From NCBI GenBank assembly GCA_963728155.1, contig CAVSJF010000004.1:1-64000 (forward strand): 64,000 bases of DNA, written 5' to 3'. Each line of letters begins with the position of its first letter. The stretch's first letter is position 1. A program made the translations under genes and the position numbers. The notes beneath the pieces were generated by a model that saw only the letters and a program-made list of their open reading frames with translations, was not told the DNA's origin and did not search any database. This document shows positions 1-9,986 of the stretch, one piece after another. Source of the DNA: JACVRW01 sp963728155 (lineage in GTDB: Bacteria; Actinomycetota; Thermoleophilia; Solirubrobacterales; Thermoleophilaceae).

Positions 1-857
1 TATGACCGTATCGAAGGCGCCGGGTGCAGGCTTGAGATAGGTCTGCAGCTCGTACGCCGCTCCATTGCGCCCGTAGACATAAACAGCGCCGGCGTCGGGT
101 GCGTCGTCATTGTCGTTGTCGACGGGACCCGTGCGGATGCCATCCTCCAGCGGTGCACCGACAACCAGTGTCGCGCCGTCAGCCGAGAGCGCGACTGCGA
201 AGCCGAACAGATCGCCCGGCACCTGAGGAGTGATCCCGCCTTCACCGTTCGGAGCACGCAGCAATGTCGGCTGCTCGTTCCAGGCTGTTCCCGTGCGCGT
301 AAAGACATACACCACTCCCTTGTTACGCTGCAGGCCGTCCTCTCCATTCTCCAGCGGCGCACCGATTGCCAGCGTATTGCCATCCGCCGAAACGGCCACG
401 TCGAGCTCGTTTGCGTCGGCCGGCACATTCAGGACTTGCTTGCTCGCCAACGCTTCCGCGAGATGCGGCAGCAACGGCAGGTCCGCCGCCGGCGTGCAGC
501 CGACGGCGTTGCATGCTTCGACGCGCACCGCGGCGGCGCTCCACTGAATCGTGAAGCCGACAGCGAAGTTGAAGTCCAGGATCGTCGCCGACAAATTGTC
601 GGCGCCCGTGAGCGGCGCGAAATCGGTGACGTTGTCGCGCTTCAGCTGTACGCGATAGCGCGCTGCGCCTTGCGAGGCATTCCAGGTCGCAACGAATCGT
701 TGAGTTGCGCCATCGAATCGTACGTTGGCGGGGAATGCGCCAGGTGCGGTCGGCGCGGGGACGGTCCCGCCGCCGCCACCGCGACCACCAACCGACCGCC
801 TCCGCAGCCGTGGATCAACACGAGTAACGAAAGCAGAACGATGCGATGCGAGGTCAT
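1..857 (-). CDS. FG-GAP/integrin-like repeat lipoprotein, partial and frameshifted
   Basis: The start at 857 encodes a lipoprotein signal peptide with a hydrophobic core and the lipobox LIHGC. A frameshift near 780 moves the reading into the frame that carries the rest. That part has a fibronectin-like segment and then repeats of the form VAVSADGNTLAIGAPLENG followed by VYVF or VYVY, which is the FG-GAP beta-propeller pattern of proteobacterial surface lipoproteins. The C-terminus lies beyond base 1. Base composition is less GC-rich than the rest of the window. The role is probably cell-surface binding; no ligand can be inferred. Confidence 0.65.
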
Positions 858-987
858 GACTTTCCTGCAGCAGGATGCGACGGCGCGGCATCGTAGAGAG
901 CGATGCCGCGCCGTGCCATGACTGAGCAGGAACGTTTGTTGATCGAGCGTTCACGCGATTGATCGGTCGTTCGGCGCGCTTGATCGC

Positions 988-1580
988 TCAGGCCGCATGC
1001 CGCTGGAACACGGCCATCTGCGCGGCGAGCGCGCGTTGAAACGCGGGGCGCGCTTCGCAACGCAGTCGATAGTTTTCGAGCACCGGGATCTGCGCAACGA
1101 TGTCGGTGTGCCGCAGGATTCGCAGCACCGTCGTCATCAGCAGATCCGCCGCCGGTGAAGCGCTCTTCGAGATAGCTCGCGTCCGTCGAGGCGGGCCGCG
1201 AGCTCGCCCAGACGCTTCTGCACGAATTCGACAGCGCCAGGCCGGCGCAACTTGGCCCACTCTTCCTGCGCGTACACCAGGTCGATCGTCGCGAGATTCT
1301 GGATGTGCGGCTCGATCGAGTTCATCGCGGCGAACATCCACGCAGTCGACGCGCGCGCGGCCGGCCGCGATCGGCAGGCATCAAGCGCCTCGGCAGCGCT
1401 GCGCGACGTGATGCACGATCGCGGCCAGACTCGAACAGCACCAGGTCGCCTTCCTGGTAGGCGGGCACCTGGCCCGAACGGCTGGAGGCTGGCGATAGGC
1501 TTCGGAAGCTCCTGATCCTCCGGCCCGATCACCCGCTCGACCCGGCCCGCCTCTTCGCGGATAGCCCCAACGGGCGGCCG
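988..1580 (-). pseudogene. Glutathione S-transferase, broken, N-terminal end missing
   Basis: Fragments in three frames join into a GST. Around 1440-1540 it reads GPEDQELPKP, then FGQVPAYQEGDLVLFESGAI, the end of the thioredoxin-fold half with its substrate-facing ESGAI turn. Around 1140-1340 it reads MFAAMNSIEPHIQNL, and at 988-1140 the helical tail ending AVFQRHAA. At least three shifts occur. The first beta strand and any glutathione-activating residue are not readable upstream, where the sequence changes character. Whether this is decay, consensus error or a chimeric join cannot be decided here. Confidence 0.55.
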
Positions 1581-1904
1581 GGCCGGGCGGACGGTGACTG
1601 GGCACGAAGATCGGGACACCGCCATGGTCACCGCCCCAGTGGTCCATGAGCTCGGCCGTCCGCCGCCCCGGCGAGAACCGCACCCGCCGCCGTCCATTGA
1701 TCCTGGAACTCCCTGGTCGGCCCCGACGGCTGGCCGGATCTCCCCGTCCGCGTCGGCCCACTTGTGCAGCCGCCCGCCATCCTCACCTCCAAGGAAATCG
1801 TCGGGGTCGGCGATATACCCCGGCCGAGGGACACCGACATATCGAGCACTGAAACAGACACTTCTACCTCCTGTGGTCTCAAAGGTGTTCTTGTGAATTG
1901 ACGG
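1581..1904. other. Unassigned stretch, possible coding remnant
   Basis: On the minus strand one frame reads YIADPDDFLGGEDGGRLHKW near 1740-1840. Another reads PTREFQDQWTAAG and then ELMDHWGGDHGGVPIF near 1600-1720. These pieces look protein-like and line up as one frameshifted chain, but I do not recognise the family. The change from the GST-like piece to this one near 1580 is a candidate junction between two sources of DNA. No promoter or RNA gene was seen. Confidence 0.3.
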
Positions 1905-2388
1905 TCACGTGGGGGACTCGGGAGGGTCAGGACTTCCGGTTCCGGCCAGAACTGAGGGCAGACGCGGTGTTCGGGGGGCGAGGATGCTGGGTGTGCCCTC
2001 CCGTACTCGTCGAGAGCGCCAGAGCATCACTGCGAGCATCGCCGGGACCATCACCGCGTGCTGGACGGCGAACGCGCCTCCCAGACCGAAGGCGCCACTC
2101 GCCACGAGCGCCGCGGCTAGGGCGCTGGGCAACAACATCGATGTCGCCATCTCGGCGTTGCGGCGGGCCGAGTGGCCGCGGTAGCTCATCCAGTAGAACC
2201 ATCGGGACGGTCAGAATGCTGAGACCCATCAACATCACCCGGAAGCCGCCCGGCTGTCCCGTCAGGCTGCTGCTCGCCGCGGTGAACGCGAGCGCCGCCA
2301 GCCCTTCGAGCACGCCCATGCCGAGCAGCATCACCACGAGCATCTCCCCGAAGTGACGGGCAAAGACGCGCCTGCTGTTGTTTGACAT
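1905..2388 (-). CDS. Small multi-pass membrane protein, frameshifted
   Basis: The N-terminal frame (start 2388) gives about 65 residues with a hydrophobic segment VVMLLGMGVLEGLAALAF and a second one ending PMVLLDE. A shift near 2190 moves to the frame reading YRGHSARRNAEMATSMLLPS, then a hydrophobic stretch and HAVMVPAMLAVMLWR. The short loop with YRGHS and a third and fourth membrane segment are typical of a small actinobacterial inner-membrane family of unknown role. It is divergently paired with the LysR regulator across 74 bp, so it may be that regulator's target. Confidence 0.5.
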
Positions 2389-2462
2389 CACGGCAGACTG
2401 TGACCGCCGCTAATGCTCTGATCAACGGCCGACCGGCGAACGCATCGTGTAGCCTTCACTTC

Positions 2463-3367
2463 ATGATGTGGCAGCTGATTGAGCTGCGGGAGCTGCGTCT
2501 GTTTCTCACTCTCGCCGAGGAACTGCACTTCGGTCGCACGGCCAGAGTCTCAACTAACTCCTTCACGGGTCAGCCAGAGCCTGCGAGCCCTCGAGGACAA
2601 GCTCGGCGCCCAGCTCTTGTTCAGGACCAGCCGCCACGTCCGGCTCACGCCGTTCGGCCAGCGGTTGCTTCGGGACGTAGCTCCGGTGATCGAGCAACTT
2701 GACGGGGCGCTCGAGCGGAACAACGCCGCGGCGCGGAATCTCGAGGGCACCCTGCGGCTCGGCGTCTCAGCGGGCCGGCCGGCGGCCCGCGCGTCGTCGA
2801 GATCATCAATGCCTTCGAATCCACGCACCCAGAGTGCAGCGTCGAGGTCGCCCAGATGTCTCGGACGATCCTGTCAGTGCGCTGCGGGAAGGCGAGATTG
2901 AGGTGATGGCCACGTGGGTGCCGCTGGAACAGCCGGACCTCGTCGTCGGGCCTACCCTGTCTCGACAACCGCGCGTCCTCGCTGTCGCGCACGATCATCC
3001 ACTCGCGGGGCGCGATACCGTTGATGTCGAGGAACTCGCAGATCACCGGGTCGTCCGCTACGACAACTGGCCGACCGAGCTCCGAGAGGCCGCGGTGCCG
3101 TCCCGGACTCCCAAGGGCCGTCCGATCAGGACGGCAGTGGGCGTCGGCGACCGCGCCCTCCTCGGCCTTCCTGTTCGCGTCGCGCGGGGCGAATTCGTCT
3201 TCCCTACCGTCGAGTCGGCGACTCCCTACATGGGAGAGCTCGATCTCGCATTCGTCCCGATCACCGGTATGGCGCCACTTTGCAGCGCGCTGGTGTGGCG
3301 CCGTCCCGCGCGCGATCCGAGACTACGCGCCTTCATCCGCGTCGCGCGGGACCTGCTCAAGGACTAG
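2463..3367 (+). CDS. LysR-family transcriptional regulator, frameshifted
   Basis: The chain begins MMWQLIELRELRLFLTLAEE, the usual LysR N-terminus. After a shift near 2550 it continues with RVSQSLRALEDKLGAQLLFR, the recognition helix and wing of the winged helix. A further shift near 2780 and another near 2860 lead to the ligand-binding half: LREGEIEVMATWVPL, then a C-terminus ending FIRVARDLLKD. Total length is about 300 residues, normal for the family. It probably regulates the divergent membrane gene; the inducer is unknown. Confidence 0.65.
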
Positions 3368-3467
3368 GGGGGAGCCCAAGGCGGCTTGTTGGTGCTCGAC
3401 CAGAACCCAAAAGCGACTGAAGCAACCCACCAGACGGAGAGGTAGAGGTGCCTGTTCGGTGCACGAT

Positions 3468-4240
3468 ATGTCGGTGTCCGAGAACAAAGACGACCCGGCG
3501 GCCTGCGACGGTCATGACCGCCTGGGTAAACCCGGTCTGTATGAGCGAACGCCGGCGCACCCAACCCGTCCCCGCGTCGACTACGACACACAGCCGGGCC
3601 GCTTCCAGCTGGCCCGCGATCTGCTCAGGCGCCACGGCGCCGTCGTCGACGTGCATGCCGCCGTAGCCGCGCGCTTCGTGACCGAAGGAATGTTGCCCGT
3701 GCTCGATGTTGGCTGCGGGGAGGGCGAGCTGGCACGTCACCTTCCCCCGGGCGCGTGGACTGGCATCGACTCCTCGCCGGCCATGGTGGCCAGCGCTCCC
3801 GCAGGTGCACGGCTGGGACGAGCCGACTCGCTGCCCTTCGCCGACGCGTCGTTTAGGGGTGTGGCGCTCCTCTACGTCCTCTACCACTTCGAGGACCCAG
3901 CAATCGTGCTTAGGGAAGCGCGCCGCGTCGGGCGCCCAAGCGGGTTGGTCGCGGCGGCGGCGCCCAGCCGCCATGACTCGCCCGAGCTGGCCTTCGCCCT
4001 CCCGCGCCGCTCGCTTCCATTTGACGCCGAGAGCGCTCCGCAGCTCATGGCCCAGCAGTTCGGCGCGGTGGAGATCGACGGCTGGGACCTGCCACTACTC
4101 ACGCTTCCCGACCGGACGCGGTGCGGGACTACCTGATCGGGAAAGGGACCGACGACACCATCGCCGCCAACGCCGCGACCCAGGTCAAGGTCCCGCTCAC
4201 CGTCACCAAGCGAGGCGCCGTGGTCTGGGGCAGGATCTAG
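3468..4240 (+). CDS. Class I SAM-dependent methyltransferase
   Basis: The start MSVSENKDD leads to a SAM-binding core with LPVLDVGCGEGELARHLPPG as motif I, then WTGIDSSPAMV, ADSLPFADASF, and VLYHFEDPAIVLREARRVGR. This is the ubiE/type-11 pattern for small-molecule methylation. A single-base shift near 4115 is needed to reach the tail VRDYLIGKGTDDTIAANAAT and the stop TAG at 4238. The substrate is unknown. It follows the LysR gene by 100 bp on the same strand. Confidence 0.75.
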
Positions 4241-4431
4241 GCGGCGCGAGGGCATCAGGCATCCGCCTCGCCGGCCGGAACACGTGAGCCGGCACGGGAG
4301 GTCGTAGGTGTCCCGGGCCCCTCGGCGTCGCAGCTGCAACATCAGCCAGGCCCGCGCCAGCAGCAGGCTAGTGCCGGTGACGGTCACTGCTGGCGCGAGC
4401 TCCTCCAGAGGCACACCTGCCACATGCCCGA
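4241..4431. other. Gap between convergent genes, nothing recognised
   Basis: This 191-bp gap separates the ends of the convergent methyltransferase and DUF899 genes. No clear hairpin with a T-run, RNA gene or conserved frame was seen. Confidence 0.3.
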
Positions 4432-5142
4432 TCACGCTGCGTCCTTGTCGTAGGCGTCGTGGTAGTTCCACCACTGGCCCGCCGGGAGGTCTGCAGGTCC
4501 CCTCCGGGAGTCCTCCCAATCCTCTTGGCGGCCAAGCGCTGTGATGTCGAGGAAGCTCCACGTGCTGCCCAGGTGCTCGGCGCCGCGGCCGTCGACGAAG
4601 TAGGTGCGGAAGATCCGGTCGCCGTCGCGGATGAACGCGTTGTGTCCGTGCCATTCGTCGACGCCAAGGTCCTTGTCGAAGTCGTCAGTGATCGTGTACC
4701 AGGGGATGTGCTCCCATCCCATGCGCTCCTTCAGGCCGCGGATATCCTCCTGGGGGGCGCGCGAGGCGTGGACGAGCGTCGTGTCGCGCGCGTTCAGGTG
4801 GGCGAGGTGCGCGATCTGGTCGGCCATCATTGAGCAGCCCTCGCAGGCCCGCTCCGGGAACGCGCCACCCGCCAAGGTGGTGACGTCCGGCGCGTAGAAG
4901 AAGCGGTAGACGATCAGCTGCCGGCGGCCGTCGAACAGGTCGAGCAGGCTCGCCGGGCCGTTCGAGCCCTCGAAGCGATACTCCTTTTCCACCGCCATCC
5001 ATGGCATCCGGCGGCGCTCCGCGGCCAGCGCGTCACGGGCGCGGGTCGACTCCTTCTCCTTCACGAGGAGCTGCAGGCGCGCGGCCTCCCATTCCTGCGG
5101 TGACACGATCGGGGGTGTGTTCATATGGAGCTGGTCAGTCAT
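4432..5142 (-). CDS. DUF899 family thioredoxin-fold protein
   Basis: This is a 236-residue protein with hallmarks of the DUF899 family: EKEYRFEGSNGPASLLDLF, LIVYRFFYAPD, then the ACEGCSMMADQIAHL segment carrying a CxxC-like pair, and a C-terminus with QWWNYHDAYDKD. The fold is thioredoxin-like; the biochemical role is not established. The start at 5142 is chosen because AAGGAGGAAG lies just upstream. An in-frame upstream extension is low-complexity. The gene is intact. Confidence 0.8.
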   Translation of the reverse strand: MTDQLHMNTPPIVSPQEWEAARLQLLVKEKESTRARDALAAERRRMPWMAVEKEYRFEGSNGPASLLDLFDGRRQLIVYRFFYAPDVTTLAGGAFPERACEGCSMMADQIAHLAHLNARDTTLVHASRAPQEDIRGLKERMGWEHIPWYTITDDFDKDLGVDEWHGHNAFIRDGDRIFRTYFVDGRGAEHLGSTWSFLDITALGRQEDWEDSRRGPADLPAGQWWNYHDAYDKDAA

Positions 5143-5380
5143 TGCTGTCTTCCTCCTTGTTGTTTGTGTCATTCCACGGCCCCGGCCGCAGGGACCGGCT
5201 CCAACCGCTCCCGGGGGTGTTGCCTCCGCTGGCCTTCCGGCGCTGGGCCGAGTCCACCCGTGGTGCCCGTCGCGGCGGAGAGGCCTCCAAGCGCTGAGAC
5301 CGCCCGGGAGGGGTGTCGAGCCCGTTGACGACAACATGGTCCTTGCCCGCCCAATCCGGCTCGTCCACTACAAGGAGGGA

Positions 5381-6167
5381 CTAGACCGCGGCGAGCCACT
5401 CTTCGAAGCTGGGGCCGGCGAGCTTCGCGCCCGGGTTGGGCAGCGCGGCGCCCTCCGCATAGGCCGCGGCGTCCGGGTCGCCGGGCTCCGCCAGCGGACC
5501 GCCACGGCTCTCGCGGATCTCGAGCGAGTCACCTCGGCTGGCGAAGAGCGCGGCGGCCGCATCGGCGAGACGCTCCTCCTGCGGGCCGGCGACTTCGGTG
5601 ATCCTGCCGTTCTCGATCTCCGGCTCCTCGGCCGCGTCGGCGAGGGTTTCGGCGACGACGCGGGCGGCCACGAGCTGCGTTCGCATCTCGGGCAGGTAGG
5701 CGACGCCATCCTGGATCGTCCACCCGACCAGCGGATCGACGAACTCGTGGAACTGGGCAGCGCGAACGATCCGGACCGGGAGCGGGCCTTCGAGCAGCGT
5801 CTGCTCCTGCGCCATCTTCGCCGCGTTGTAGCCGCCCTGGAACTTGTCGATGCCGATGATCGAGACGACGACGATCCGCTTCGCCCCGGCTGCGGCGCCG
5901 GCTCGCTGCAGGTTTCGTGCCGAAGCGGTGAAGAACGCCGTCGCCTCCTCCTGGTCGGGCGAGGGCCCGGTGGCCGTGTCGATAATGGTCTCGGACCCGG
6001 CGAGCGCCTCGTCGAGACCCTCGCCGCTGACCACGTCGACACCCACCGAGCGCGCGATCGGGACCACATCGTGTCCCCGCTGCTCGAGGATCTCGACGAG
6101 GGGCGATCCGACCCGGCCGGTGGCTCCCGTGACGGCAATCTTCTGGCCCGTGCTGTTCGGTCTCCAT
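5381..6167 (-). CDS. NAD(P)-binding NmrA/SDR-like oxidoreductase
   Basis: The protein reads KIAVTGATGRVGSPLVEILE, a Rossmann dinucleotide motif, followed by SIIGIDKFQGGYNAAK and a C-terminal EEWLAAV. These are features of the atypical SDR/NmrA group, which sense or reduce with NAD(P)H. The ATG at 6167 has AGAAAGGAC upstream but is out of frame by one base with the body, so a shift lies within the first ten codons. A second member sits at 8660-9532 and a fragment at 15190-15402. Confidence 0.7.
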
Positions 6168-6390
6168 CGTTGTCCTTTCTCGCCGCCGGCGGCTCGGCGC
6201 CGGCGAGTTGGTCTGTAACTCGTGTGACACCTGACGGCGCGAAGATGTGACCGACTCACCGGGCGCCTTGAGCGGCCGAGCGGGGTGTCCTGCGATCGTT
6301 GACTAGGGCCAGGGTGCCGGCGGAGAGGGATCAGCTTGTTCATGATGCTTCTCCTTGGTTCTGTGAGACGGGCAGGTGTGCAGGGCTTCG

Positions 6391-7214
6391 TCACGCGATG
6401 TCGCGGCGTCGCAGCAGGAGCGCGGAGAGGCGGCGAAGGCGGCGATGAAGGCGGCGAGCACAACGAGAGCCTGCGGGCTGTCCACGAAGGGCCCGCTGAA
6501 TGAACCCGGCCCGCTTTCCTCGATGTTCTGCGACGAGGCTCCGAGCGCGGTCGCGATCGAGTAGCCGTTTGCGCGCAGGAAGACGTTGGTGAGCGGCTCG
6601 AGGACGGTCACGCTGTCGGCGAAGGCGCTCAGGAGTCCTTCGATCACGAGCGCGTAGAGGATGCCGACGCCGATCGCGAGCGAGGTCCCGCGCGTGAGCA
6701 CGCCGAGCAGGACGCCGAGCGCCGCCCATACCGCCAGGATCAGCCAGCCCGCCGCGATCGCGCGCACCAGCAGCCAGGCGGACGGCCAGCTGACGGGCGC
6801 GTCCTCGATCTGCGCGATGACGTAACTGGCCACCGCGCCGGCCGCGAACAGCGCCAGCACGAACGGGACGAGCACGATGGCGAGCGCTGCCAGCTTGGCG
6901 GCCAGCACGCTGATCCTGCCGGGGCGTTGGGTGAACAGCGCCTTGAGCGTGCCCCAGCCGTACTCGCTGCCGAGCGCGAAGACCCCGAGCATCAGCGCGA
7001 AGACACCGCCGAAGAAAGGAAACCCAGCGAGCAGCGTCCCGGCGAGCGACTCGGGAAGGAACTGCTCGACTCCGCCCGTCGCGTCCTCGGGGTCGAGCGC
7101 GTACGGGATGACATAGGCGAAGAAGGTTCCGAGCAACGTCCAGATGCCAAGCAGGATCCAGGTCGCGGCGCGCTTGCGCAGCACCAGCAGCTCGGCGCTC
7201 AGGGCGCGGGTCAT
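6391..7214 (-). CDS. ABC-2 type transporter permease
   Basis: Six hydrophobic segments are visible, beginning ATWILLGIWTLLGTFFAYVI after a short cytoplasmic start and including VFALMLGVFALGSEYGWGTL, the usual ABC-2 loop. A shift near 6430 is needed to reach the tail LSALLLRRRDIA and the stop at 6391. The start overlaps the stop of the upstream ATPase gene in ATGA, showing co-translation. It forms the membrane half of an exporter of unknown substrate. Confidence 0.75.
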
Positions 7215-8131
7215 GACGGTTCTCCTTCACTGGTCGTGAGCTCGAGGAAGACGTGCTCGAGCGAGGCCTTCTGGGCGTAGAGCTCCGAGACCGCGATGCC
7301 GGCCTCCACGAGCAAGCGGTTGATGGCCGCTGCCCGGGAGGCTGTCGACGGTCACGTCGAGCAGGCCGTCGACGCTTGTGACCTCGTCGACATCCGGGAG
7401 CGCACCGATCAAGCGGGCGGCCTCGGCTCGCGGCTCGGCGCGCACCGTCAGGCCGGCGCGGCCGCGCAGCTCCTCGACGGTTCCCTCGGCGACGAGCGAG
7501 CCATCGCGGATCACCCCGACGCGGTCGGTGACCTGCTCGACTTCCCCCATCAGGTGGCTCGACAGGAGGACCGTGCGCCCGCCCTGGCCGAGCGAGCGGA
7601 TGAGGTCGCGCATGTCGGCCATGCCGGCCGGATCGAGCCCGTTGGTCGGCTCGTCGAGGATCAGCAGCTCGGGGTCCTTCAAGCAGCGCGGCGGCGACGC
7701 CGAGGCGTTGCTTCATCCCCAGCGAGTAGGTAGCCGAAGCGATCGGCCGCGCGATCAATCAGCCCGACCTCGTCGAGCACCGCTTCGACGCGATCCTCTC
7801 CCACGCCGGCATAGCGAGCGAGCACAAGCAGGTTGTCGCGCCCCGACAGGTACGGGTAGAACGCCGGAGCCTCGACCATCGCCCCGATGCGCGCCAGCCC
7901 CTGCGGGGCGCCGGGTCGGGCGCCGAGCACCGCCGCCTGCCCCGAAGTGGGTCGCACCAACCCGAGCAGCATCCGCAGCGTGGTCGTCTTGCCGGCGCCG
8001 TTGGGGCCGAGAAAGCCGTACACCTCGCCGCGGCGCACGCCCAGGTCGAGGTCGTCCACGGCCACGATCGACTCGCCGTAACGCTTGCTCAGCGCCCGCG
8101 TCTCGATCACGAGGTCCCCGACGCCTGTCAT
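7211..8131 (-). CDS. ABC transporter ATP-binding protein, frameshifted
   Basis: The first half carries GFLGPNGAGKTTTLRMLLGL (Walker A) and a Q-loop region IGAMVEAPAFYPYLSGRDNL. After shifts near 7735 and 7685 it reads SLGMKQRLGVAAALL (ABC signature variant), LLILDEPTNGLDPAGM (Walker B and D-loop) and SSHLMGEVEQ (H-loop). Another shift near 7335 leads to the tail ELYAQKASLEHVFLELTT, which is typical of the BcrA/CcmA-type exporter subfamily. It ends in an ATGA overlap with the permease and starts in an overlap with the DUF1772 gene. Confidence 0.75.
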
Positions 8132-8649
8132 GCCGCTCGCCCCATCCGTCCGCGCAAGGCGAGCGCCCAGGCGAGCGCGGCGAAGGCCGCCGTCGCCGTC
8201 AGCGCGCGGACGACGTTCCAGGCGACCCAGGGGGTCGCGAAGTCGTCGCGCACGGCGGCGAGGTTCTCGATCCGGGCGGGATCACCGGCGTCCTTGAGGT
8301 CTTCGTTGAGCGGGATGTGGATCGCGCCGGTGACGACGACCGCCACCGCGTAGAGGGCGAGGCCCACGACGATCCATCGTGCGGTGTTGGGCGAGCCGGA
8401 GCGACGCGCCTGAACGAGCGCGCCCGTGGCCAGCACCCCGGGAGCGAGGAAGGTCAGCGGGAACGCAGGATTGTCGAGCGACTGTTGCATCGCGTCGACG
8501 AGCGTGCGGTCGTCGGCCGCCGTCAGGGCCGGCATGACGGTGATCGCCCAGTCGTAGTTGAGCCCCGCCAACAATCCCATCGCGATCACGGCCGCGACCA
8601 GCACGATGCCCGCGTTGGCGGGCTTGCGGGTTGTGGTAGGCCTGGCCAT
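8128..8649 (-). CDS. DUF1772-like small membrane protein
   Basis: This is a 173-residue protein with four predicted membrane helices, for example IVLVAAVIAMGLLAGLNYDW, and FTFLAPGVLATG-like and RWIVVGLALYAVAVVVTGAI segments. It carries the conserved HIPLNEDLKD stretch typical of the anthrone-oxygenase-like DUF1772 family. A ribosome site GAAGGAG precedes the start. It overlaps the ATPase gene by 4 bp and so belongs to the same operon. The function is not known. Confidence 0.7.
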   Translation of the reverse strand: MARPTTTRKPANAGIVLVAAVIAMGLLAGLNYDWAITVMPALTAADDRTLVDAMQQSLDNPAFPLTFLAPGVLATGALVQARRSGSPNTARWIVVGLALYAVAVVVTGAIHIPLNEDLKDAGDPARIENLAAVRDDFATPWVAWNVVRALTATAAFAALAWALALRGRMGRAA

Positions 8650-8659
8650 GTTGGCTCCT

Positions 8660-9532
8660 TCAGCCCCTGTGGGGCGCTTGTGGGTTCGCGGCCCTTCGGT
8701 TCCAGATGCCGGTGGCGGCCGCGTCGCGTGCGTAGTCGCTGAAGTCCCGCGGCTGGCGGCCGAGGGCGCGCTGCACGCCGTCGGCCAGGTAGGCGTTGCG
8801 GCCGTCGAGGACCACAGCGAAGATGTAGGTCAGCAACTCGACGACCTCGCTCGGAACGCCCTGGTCGTCAGCAGCGGCGGCGAAGTCCTCGCTCGAGATC
8901 GGTACGTAGCGGATCTCGCGGCCCACCGCCCGGGAGATCTCGGCGACCGCCTCCGCGAACGTGAGCAGCCGGGGCCCGGTGAGCTCGTAGACCTCGCCGA
9001 TGTGACGATCGTCGGTCAGCGCCGCGACGGCCACGTCGGCGATGTCGTCGGCGTCGACGAACGGCTCGGGCGTGTCTGCGGCCGGAAGCGCGACCTCGCC
9101 TGCCTGGACCATTTCCTGCCAGTAGTCCTCGCTGAAGTCCTGGGCGAACCAGGTCGAGTTCAAGACCGTCAGCTCGGCGCCGGAGTCGCGCACGGCCCGC
9201 TCCGCGCGCTCGACCTCTTGCTCGCCACGCCCGGACAACAGAACGAGACGCGAAACGCCGCTCTCCACGGCCAGGTCAGCGAACGAGCCCAGCGTCTCGG
9301 CGGCGCCCGGAATCGCGTCAAAATGATGGGAGACGTACGCCGATCCGACCCCTTCCAAGACCGGGCCCCAGGTCGAGCGGTCCTCCCAGTCGAAACGGGG
9401 CTCGCCCGAGCGCGACCCGACGCGAACGGGCAGGCCGCGTGTCACGAGGCGTTTCACCACCCGGCTGCCGATCTTTCCGGTGCCGTTGAGTACCAGTGTG
9501 GGGTTGTCTCGATGCCTCTCGATCTGCGTCAT
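8660..9532 (-). CDS. NmrA-like NAD(P)-binding oxidoreductase
   Basis: An intact 290-residue protein starting MTQIERHRDN and then TLVLNGTGKIGSRVVKRL, the dinucleotide loop with GTGKIG. It continues with SRLVLLSGRGEQEVERAE and STWFAQDFSEDYW, both usual for the ergot-alkaloid/NmrA-like group that uses NAD(P)H. It lies in the same minus-strand operon as the receiver protein upstream (4-bp ATGA overlap) and the DUF1772 and ABC genes downstream. The substrate is unknown. Confidence 0.75.
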   Translation of the reverse strand: MTQIERHRDNPTLVLNGTGKIGSRVVKRLVTRGLPVRVGSRSGEPRFDWEDRSTWGPVLEGVGSAYVSHHFDAIPGAAETLGSFADLAVESGVSRLVLLSGRGEQEVERAERAVRDSGAELTVLNSTWFAQDFSEDYWQEMVQAGEVALPAADTPEPFVDADDIADVAVAALTDDRHIGEVYELTGPRLLTFAEAVAEISRAVGREIRYVPISSEDFAAAADDQGVPSEVVELLTYIFAVVLDGRNAYLADGVQRALGRQPRDFSDYARDAAATGIWNRRAANPQAPHRG

Positions 9533-9924
9533 GGGCGTGGCCTCCTTGCCACCTGCGCTACCGCCTCGGCGCTAATGGCGGCCTTGGCGAGGAAGAGGTC
9601 AGCTCCGGCCGAGCTGGGCAGGATGGCGTCCGAGGGGCTCGCGGAAATGAGCACGATTGCGGGTGGGTCCGCAAGAGCAGACAAGCCACGAGCGAGGTCC
9701 AGTCCTTCCGCCTGGTCGAGAGAGACGTCGATAAGGACGACGTCGGGACAGTGGGCGGCCACCGCAGCCTCTGCGCCTTCGCCGCGTTCGAGGTCGGCGA
9801 CGACCGCGAGCCCCTCGGTCTCAAGGAGCGCCTTGATTGCTGAGCGGAACGAAGGGTGCGGGTCGACGATCAGCACACGGACGTGCCAGTCCGTTCGGCT
9901 CCTCGCATGTTGCTGGCGATCCAT
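9529..9924 (-). CDS. Receiver-only response regulator
   Basis: A 131-residue protein consisting of one REC domain. VRVLIVDPHPSFRSAIKALL supplies the acidic pocket, VVLIDVSLDQAEGLDLAR the phosphoacceptor Asp, and LISASPS plus LFLAKAAI the Thr/Ser and Lys positions. There is no output domain. No histidine kinase is in this operon; the neighbour upstream is the LuxR-type ATPase. It may act by protein contact or as a phosphate sink. The ATG at 9924 is the first good start; a GTG nearer the REC domain is possible. Confidence 0.75.
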   Translation of the reverse strand: MDRQQHARSRTDWHVRVLIVDPHPSFRSAIKALLETEGLAVVADLERGEGAEAAVAAHCPDVVLIDVSLDQAEGLDLARGLSALADPPAIVLISASPSDAILPSSAGADLFLAKAAISAEAVAQVARRPRP

Positions 9925-9986
9925 GCGTCCACCATGCCCGTCTCGCGGGCCGGTCGCATCAGCGGGGTTACCAGTCGAATCGCCGG

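Noticed and set aside
5117..6250. A long plus-strand open frame covering the NmrA-like gene
   Set aside because: Arg- and Gly-rich without domain features; the opposite strand carries a clear Rossmann protein.
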